In this document: positions 56,044 through 64,000 of the stretch, piece by piece
Layout: every line of letters starts with the position of its first letter
Position numbering within the stretch: position 1 is the stretch's first letter
Source: Paulownia fortunei
Lineage: Eukaryota; Streptophyta; Magnoliopsida; Lamiales; Paulowniaceae
DNA: 64,000 nucleotides
Reading direction: 5' to 3'
NCBI GenBank assembly: GCA_019321725.1
Contig: CM033108.1
Location: forward strand, 20,411,799 to 20,475,798
Position numbers and translations under genes: made by a program
Notes under the pieces: generated by a model
Databases searched by the model: none
Seen by the model: the letters and a program-made list of their open reading frames with translations, nothing else
What the model was told of the DNA's origin: nothing

Positions 56044-59000
56044 AATCAAGTTCAAAGTTAATGTCCCATGACCATAAAAGTCACCAACATTTTTTTATTT
56101 TTGTTTTTGTTTTTTTTTAACAAAAATTGGACCCTCCTAATAATGCAGTACTCATCATGGTTAGGGCACTGCTATAACGTAAGAGAGAAAAATATATGTC
56201 ACAGATCAATGCAAAGTTAGGTCCTGCGGTCACTTCTTGACTTGATTAGTAAGGACTTCTTGACTTCATTAGTAAGGCCAGCTACATCGCACAGAATTCT
56301 ACATGGAACATTAATAAAAGCGACTAATTCTTGATAAAATTGAAAATTACATTTTAAAAGTCAAAAAATAAAGAAAATTCTTCAAAGCTGTTCAAAAAAA
56401 GTAAATGTTAATTGATAATCGACATCCTTTTTACCAAAAACTAATATAGACAAAACTTAGAAACCTGACAAATACGTTAAAAGTTATAAAATAACCTAAA
56501 CATATCATTAAGTTATAGCTCCAATTGAGCCCAAAAGACAACGAATCAGAAAAATGAAAATACACGAATCATTATTAGGAAGCATAAAACAATGGACAAT
56601 GGCCTAAATTAGTTTTTTGTCACAAAAAAAAAAAAAAGAAAAAAGAAAAAAGAGTTGTTCCAAACTTAATCAATCTATGTTGTGAAAACATTGATTAACA
56701 TTAATTGATTATTTTAAATAAAATTTGAAAGTATCATTTTGAGGTTCACTATAGAACAAATAGATTTTTGGAATCTATTACAAATTAGCAATTGGCATTG
56801 GACTGTAAAACTAACCAGTGGAGTCCCAAAATACATTGTTCATTGCTTACGAAAAATAATGAATGATGTAGTGTTGTCGTAATTTTTATAACACTAATAT
56901 CAATGCCTATACATATTTAATTGTTTAGAAAACAAACTGATTTGGTTAAGGATTAAATATCATAGGTTAAAATAGTAGTTGAAGTAAGCTTTATTTATAT
57001 TGTTTGTAGTAAAACCTACTATATCACCATTTTCTTGATACATTTTTATGATATGTTTGTGTAAACACGAGTCTTTTCCTTGTATTTTGGAGATAAATAA
57101 GTTTTACAACCTTATTTAAGCACAATTAGGGTAACTAGCTTGTGAGATGATAATATGGTTGCTCCGCTCATCATATCTGTGCGTCTGCTTTTTTTTTTTT
57201 TTACTATGAGGATGAGGATATGATCAACGGTTAGAACTAAAGAAAATGTGGGCAAAATTAATTAATCTCCATTAGCGATTGATAATAACATCTAATAATA
57301 ATCAAATAAAAGCAAGAAAGAATCCCAAACCCCCTCTCCATATATGTGAGTGGATTACACATAATTCGCCACCATTCATTTTACTTAGCATTGAAGAATG
57401 ATAGGATTATCACTTTAATGCTTGGAAAAATTATGATTATGTACACTCTAAAAGCCTTGCTTAACGCCGGCCCATCGCCACTTTTCACCAATGATGAGTG
57501 TCTTAGTCTTTCTCAAACTAAAACTAAAGTTTCTAGTGGCAGAAATAAAGGTGGGTTTTATCCATAATTTCAAGAAATTGAGATGATTACTTTTGATTAG
57601 CACTTGTAATTATTTACTGTCAAACATCATTCCTCATGGCTCCGATTCTTCATCCATTGGATAAAAATGTAATCTGCCCAAATCTCCACAAGTGAAGTCA
57701 CCACATTCTAAATACAAAAGAAGATGGTGAAATGTTGTTCCCTCCATTGTACAAAATACCAATTAGGTCGAGCATGAGATATACTAGTTCCAATCACAAC
57801 CTTGCCAACTTCATAGAATCGGTTTTACAGATTTCTTTTCTTTTTTTTTTTTTTGTTTGTAAAATCCTAATTTTAGCGTAGATTACATATTTTTGACTAG
57901 ACCTGAGAAGTGGATTAGCCGAGGTGCTTGTTGTTATTTGAAGATCATTTTGAGAATTTCAAATACCTTTAGCCCCATTTGTATTGATGGTCTGAAATTA
58001 GGAATTTCAAATATATAATAATAAATTTATTAAACTTGTTTGAATAATTTCATAATATAATGGGTTTCAAATCCTTAAACTCTTATTTTGAGTTATTTTT
58101 TAAATTATTATGATGAATTTCAAATCCTTCTTATAATGAGTTATTTGAAATCATTCCCTCAAATTTTATTATTAAATCCAAATATTTTAATCCATATGCA
58201 AACTTAAGATAATCCCCTCTGATAAAAGATGAGATATGACAAAATATGTCAAAATAAAAAATGTAGGAGTACTATTTTATAAATAGTTTCATACACTATT
58301 AGATATTCTTGGGACACGTACTATTTCAATATAAGAATATTATTGATAGCTAATAATGTCTAAGTTTAAGTGGCAAAGTTGAGAATGATTTTAGGTATAT
58401 TTCCCACCCAAAGTGTTGGTATGCTACTTCAATTCCAAAATCATGAAGTTTTAGGTATTTTCTACTTTCATATTATTGTAGTATAAGTTGATTATTGATT
58501 GATAATTATTAATTTTTTTTATTTTTTTAACTCTATCTCCACGCTCTCCAACGTTTCCAAAATATAAATTAAATGAGTCAAACGTATCAGTATATTTTAT
58601 ATTATCATATCAATGTTGTATATTTTAAAATTCAATTAGATATTGAATGTTTGGTTGAAGTTTCAAAACTCTAAGTTAAAAGATTTTGAATTCGAGACAC
58701 ATATATGTATGGATATTAGTTTGCTTTAATAATAACAGATTAATTAATTATAAACTATTGTTTTAATAATAACAGATTAATTAATTATAAACAACTGGTT
58801 GTAGTTGTTATAGACTGATTATTCATTGTTAAGTATAAATACAACCGATTTACTTAAATAAATAAATAAATTGTACAAATCAAGGGGATGAGGAAACCCA
58901 ATCTATATATGACCCGGACGTTGTATAATTATATTTTATCCATTTTTTTTACATCATGCCCTCAACAGTTACTGTTCTTTTGGCCATGGCAGCTTTCTTT

Positions 59001-59593
59001 GCATTGCAATTAAAATATTGAATTCATGTAATATGAATTGCTATTAAGTGTATTTTTATTCTCAATTGCAGTTGCATCATTGGAGGTGGAATTTTGTTTT
59101 GGGCTTTCTGTTTGAAATTTCTAAAACCCCAATTAAAAACTAAACCACGAATGTATTTAGGCTGTTAGTCACGAAGCCTTTGCCATTGGATATCCCAATG
59201 AGATAACTGGGCATCATAAAGTGCTGGGCTTGCATTAGTTCTGGATCAATAGTTGGTTAGTCCCAACAAACCCAGCAAAAGTTGGGCTTCGTTTCTGTTA
59301 TTGCTTTTGGAATCTAATTTCCACCAATGAAAGTTACCCCATGTGTCTCATTTAAATGTGACATTTTTCACTTATATGGAGCTTTAGATTTGAGCTATTA
59401 AAATAAACGCCTGGGCTATCTTTATAGTTTTGGGTATAAAAGATGCTATATTCGATGATATTTATTAAATATACCTCTCGTAATATTTTTTATACACATT
59501 CATATGTACGTGTGTGAATGTGTGTAAATGTATAATGAGATGTATACCCCAATGCATATCATCGAATGTACCATTTATAAAATCGTTTTACAC
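56044..59593. other. Non-coding AT-rich stretch
   Basis: No supported gene on either strand; the frames at 55932-56120 and 57346-57567 have no recognisable motif. It holds poly-A/T runs (56620-56650, 57189-57203, 57838-57855) and a 31-bp direct repeat at 58725-58755 and 58762-58792 (TTTAATAATAACAGATTAAT start). Confidence 0.5.
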
Positions 59594-59986
59594 TTAGAGG
59601 ATGTTTGGTTGAACTTATAAGTTTTTCAAAACATCTTATAAACTGTTGAAAAGCTTATAAATTGTCAAAAAATATTTAATAATTTATTTTTGAAAGAATA
59701 AAATTAAAAAAAGTTGTTTTAGAGCTTATAAACTCCTAAAATAAATATCTTCATCCCAATTTATTTTTAAAATAAAATCTTATTTTAAAAAAAAAACTCC
59801 TTTAATTTTAACAGTTTTAATTATAAAAATGTCATTACTACCATTTTAAAAATTTCATAATCTTATTTTATTCAAACACTTCAACAACTTATTTTTAAAA
59901 TAAAATTTAATATCTTATAATTTCCAAAAAGATCTTATAAAATGTAAGAACTTATAATATTTTTAAATAAATTTAGCCAATCACCC
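59594..59986. mobile_element. MITE, probably hAT-like
   Basis: A 393-bp non-coding AT-rich element flanked on both sides by TTTTACAC (59586-59593 and 59987-59994). Imperfect inverted ends: GGATGTTTGGTTGAACTTAT on the left, and GGGTGATTGGCTAAATTTAT when the right end is reverse-complemented. An 8-bp duplication suggests a hAT relative. The interior has several AACTTATAA-like and CTTATAAA-like motifs. Confidence 0.65.
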
Positions 59987-60241
59987 TTTTACACAAGTCA
60001 AAGAATAATTGATGGTGTTACATTATTATTCTATATATGAATAAAGAAGATCAAACGCTATCTGTGGACGTTCCAAAAAGGAAATTTGAACACTTAATTA
60101 GGACAGATAAATATTGATATAAGTAATTACTTATTCCAATCACGGATAGATTGATGATTACATGTTAAAAATTATGTTATAGCTAAACCCCATATTCAAA
60201 TTAAGCTTGTGGTATTTTATCAACATCATATCACTAATTTA

Positions 60242-60330
60242 AGCTATCTGTTTTTTTAAAATAAAACTAGAGTCATATGTGAGAAAGCTGTCTGTTTTTT
60301 TAAAATAAAATTAGAGTCATCTGTGAGAAA
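60242..60330. repeat. 44-bp tandem duplication
   Basis: Two adjacent copies of AGCT(A/G)TCTGTTTTTTTAAAA followed by TAAAA(C/T)TAGAGTCAT and GTGAGAAA. Confidence 0.88.
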
Positions 60331-60599
60331 TTTGTACATGCATTTAACTTTTTAGTGCATAGAGTACTGCATTGTGGAGATATTAGATAAACAAACGAGC
60401 TAATATCTGTAATGACATTAAGTGCTCCTACTAGGGGCATCTTCTCCCCTTCGTCACATCGTTTTAGAATGATGATACGATAATGGATCGATTTTAGGTG
60501 GTTTTATTAAAATCTAAAATCTGAATCGTCAAAGTTTTCATGGACTTCAGACTCAACCCTCCTTGAATTCGGTTGTGAAATTTGTAAATGTAAGTTTAC

Positions 60600-62155
60600 G
60601 TTATCGTAGACGAGTAATAAAATAAAAAATGAGTATTGTTCTCACGATAATTATTGAATTATTAAGTATTGAAATTAGGTAGACTCTAACTTTATTTGAA
60701 CAAACAAACAAAAAATTTATGTCGATGAATATTCAATAAATTAAAATATCACTAACTAAAATTTGAAAGCAAATAAAATTTAACTTTTTATGACTTAAAA
60801 CCTAGGGTTTATGATTTCACTATAATCAATCAGATTTAAATACTCAGTCGTATCAATTTCAATTTTATTTTTTGATAGTCGAGAATCCCTCAATTATTCA
60901 ATGGCCTCTCCCAATGTCAAATGAAAATTTTATCAATTTTCAATCCATTATATTTTTATGTAAATTAAACAATCAACAAAATCATTGAACTCAATGGATG
61001 TCAATCAATACTACATAAATCATACAAGTATATTCCTATCTTACATGCAAGTTATGATTTTGTACATATAGAACTATACACATACATCATCTCCTAGATC
61101 TTTACGATTATCAAATCATCCAATTAGTGGTCAATTAATTGGAAACATCAAACCATATAAAAAACTCAACTAAGAAAAATAAATATTCAATTGAATTGAT
61201 AGAAAAATTCAAATTATCCTAATTAGATTACATCAAAACCCTAATAAAAAAAATAGCCATAACCATAACTATTGAATCCACAGACAAATTCATTGTCCAA
61301 GGTATAGGAAAAAGAAAAGAGACAAAGGAAAAAAGAAACTTTAAAAATCTAGGAAGATGGAATCCTCTTCTTGATTCTTCAAAGCTTTTGCCCTTCTCTC
61401 ATATTCTCCAACCAAAAAACGTCTCTCTATTTGTGAATGATGTTGGATTTTATGGCCCTCCAAAAAGAAGTTTTAAAATCAAGTTAAAAATTATATTTTT
61501 ATTTTTTCGCTGATTGGAGTAGCGGGTCAAAAATATAGGGCCGCAACACGAAATAGTCTGAAACAGCTTGTGAAATATAGTCGCGATACGAAATAGTTTG
61601 TCTTCAAAACTATCAATTAGGACCGCGTGTTGTGTTTTGTCTATCATTTTTCAATTAATGTTTGGCCTTTTTATTGACACATTAGCTTTTGGTATCTTAT
61701 ATTGACTTTCTATAGTCACTTAAATCAACTCAATATCAATTTTGTGGGAGAGTTATGCCAAAAGTACAGAGATGTGCCTCATCTGAAAGTTTCAGTCTAA
61801 TATTGACACTTTAACCCGATTTTTTTATTGCATTTGACAGAATTAGAATAAGTGGCCAACATAAAAGTTGTATTTCTATTACTTAATTTTCCAGTGGGTT
61901 AAGAATCAGATCAATAGAATTTTTGGGCAAATAGTTATGCTTAAAATACAAACACTACTATCAGTAGCTTCACGAAGTGGATTCTTCAAAATTGTCAACA
62001 AATTTTTGTTTCTTTTTCATTTTCTGCATCCTTTTGATATTACCTACAAGATTGCAAATTAAACACATAAAAAGCAACATAAATGCTTGAAAATAAACTA
62101 AATATTAAGCAAAAAGCATGTGAATAGTTGGTATATAACTAACTCAATAAATACT
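60600..62155 (-). mobile_element. Probable Gypsy (Athila/Tat-like) LTR, reverse-oriented
   Basis: Read on the minus strand, the text GCTTGAGGACAAGATAATG just outside the right border parallels GCTCGAGGACAAGCAAGGG, which precedes the 3' LTR of the Athila-like element at 45940. Inside, ACAACTTTTATGTTGG is shared with the Athila-like LTR. No coding frame. The borders are approximate and no second LTR is visible; if an internal region exists it runs right, past the window edge. Confidence 0.4.
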
Positions 62156-64000
62156 CCTAAACTTAAACATTATCTTGTCCTCAAGCAAAATACAGAAAAT
62201 AATAAATATGAAAATACCACCTAACACTGAATTTAGCCATAACTATCATTGAACCATCATCCAACCTCAAATATTACTAAATGTAATAACCCAAAGATAA
62301 TTTCAAAAATGTGTTTAGGTCTAGAGTGTCAACTTGCATGCTAATTTCTGATTACATCTTTGATATTGTGTGTGTGTGTGTAGCCCTTACGTCAAGTCAA
62401 GTTCATCGCCAGGATAGGTTTATAAAGTCAAGTAGATTCTAAAAGATCCATTTTGATTTTGATTTAATGATTTTTCCCAACTCCATGGACTTACTTTTTA
62501 CACTAATCTCCACTAATATAGATGGATATAACATCAAATATCAAAATAACTTTCAAAGTTTGTAATGCATAGTTTGGGTTATGGTAGGTTATTTGGACAA
62601 CAAATTGGCTCAGAATCACCCCAATGACACAATCGTTCAAGAATTGAAGTGGCTAGAACTAGCCTCTTACATTATACCCAACTCCATTTTTCTTCTTTTG
62701 ATTCGTCGATTAACACCCCTTATTTCTTTCTATTTTCATCTCCCACCTTTCTTCATATTTTTCACAAGAATTTTTACATCCCCAAACTTATGTTATTCAC
62801 TTTGATAACATTGGGGTATTATTCTTCTTCACATGTTTCTTGTCATTCTCACTTTTTTTTTCTTTTTCTAATGGGAGAATATTTGAAATATTTTTCAACA
62901 ACTCAGTATCTGCACATTGTTGAAATTCATATCATGTTCTCTAATGAATGTGTGCAGAGTGAAGGGTGAAAATATAGGAGACAAAAATTTGATGGCTAGG
63001 AATATTTTGTGAGGTGTCAAGAAAAAGGCTTAATTAAGCTCAATAGGGACACTAGGGATAAATCATGATAGTAGGCTTGAAAGACTCAAACATACCAAAG
63101 ATGGTCTAAATCAATTCCCTAATGCTATGTCATATAGGATATCACCTCGACTAATGACCAAACAAGTTCTAGAGTTAATGGAATCTTTCAGAAAATAACT
63201 ATTCCTCATAAACTGACTCTAAATACTCCAAACATGACTCAACAAACGACAATATGCTCAATTAAAATAAGAATCACAAGTCAAGCCAAAACCAACATAT
63301 AAGATCAACACAAAGCCACAATAATAATCAAGTCCTTATCATTGACAATAGACAATTCATCAAAAATACAACTCAGTTGTCATATTTTTTTTTTCGACAT
63401 AAGAAAACAAAATAAATCCTACACAATAATAAATATGAAAAAAGAACTAAGAATTAAGAAAACTAAAGGAAAAAACATAAGTACCCCAAACTTAGACATT
63501 CTACATATTGTTCTCAATATAAAATAAAATAATAAATTTAGAGGACTTCATCATCCTACAAAACAAAAAAAAAAAGAAAAAAGAGAAAAAATATTCGATT
63601 AAACATAACTTAACTACATAATGATTCAACTTAAACTAAATTGATAAGCTAGCACAAATGAAAATGATTGAAAAGAAAATTCTATGAAAGCAAGAAAAAA
63701 AAAAACTTGAGTTGCATTTCAAAAAATGTTTGTTTTATAGTCTTTAGCCTGACTTTCTCTGAAAGACTTCACCTTGGGTCCAGTAAAATGTTTATAGAAG
63801 CTTGGAAGTTCTCATCACCGTGAAGGTTTCTTTCAAATTATTTTTCAATCACTTGATTCACCCACTCTATAGTTTTCAGGGTGTTCTTTGTTAGAAAATC
63901 CAACTGAACAAATTTTTAAAAGTTCAAATGATTGTTTTGCTTGAACAATTAATTTGAAACATTCAGAAACAATGTCTAACTCACAATAACTTCTACTCCA
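62156..64000. other. Non-coding stretch to window end
   Basis: May be the 3' internal region of the reverse-oriented element above. It contains a GT repeat at 62370-62383 and poly-A and poly-T runs. A second TACCCCAAACTTAGACATT phrase near 63482 recalls the 3' untranslated parts of Athila/Tat elements read in reverse. No gene supported. Confidence 0.35.

Overview
This window looks like nuclear DNA of a flowering plant, most likely a eudicot. It is very AT-rich, has no long host gene, and consists largely of transposable elements inserted into one another. I found no tRNA, rRNA, CRISPR array or bacterial gene. Family names rest on motifs, primer sites and end structures read by eye; no search was run.

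Layout, left to right. 1-1837: part of a reverse-oriented Gypsy LTR. 1838-11937: a decayed Sirevirus-like Copia tract in which two 3' regions (env-like ORF, polypurine motifs, LTR) flank one gag-pol remnant; the left env-like copy carries an inversion of about 400 bp. 11938-14784: non-coding with TA microsatellites. 14785-18685: a complete 3.9-kb LTR element that carries gag but no pol (TR-GAG type). 18791-23300: a reverse-oriented, broken Copia element. 23301-27025: possible host-exon scraps, a putative solo LTR, a minisatellite and the start of a tandem array with a period of about 0.55 kb.

27026-53719 is the centrepiece, a four-level nest. A hAT DNA transposon (matching ends, 8-bp target duplication, subterminal repeats, decayed transposase at 49062-51217) sits inside one unit of the 0.55-kb tandem array, whose later units (to 55790) preserve the empty site. 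Inside the hAT is a chromovirus-like Gypsy element (27822-48885, about 2.8-kb LTRs, 5-bp duplication CCAAC/CCAAT). Inside that element's right LTR is a young 12-kb Athila-like Gypsy element (35536-47585, perfect duplication ATGAA). Subtracting the inner insertions leaves a hAT of about 5.6 kb and a Gypsy element of about 9.0 kb, both sensible lengths.

The most unusual content is in the Athila-like element. Between the end of pol and the 3' LTR it carries a TATA box, a small basic cysteine-rich ORF of unknown function, and an intact intronless ORF for a LONELY GUY (LOG) cytokinin-activating phosphoribohydrolase with both catalytic residues present. A plant hormone gene thus appears to have been captured as cDNA by a retrotransposon. 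From 55791 to the end the sequence is non-coding, with a 20-base C run, a MITE and a probable reverse-oriented LTR.
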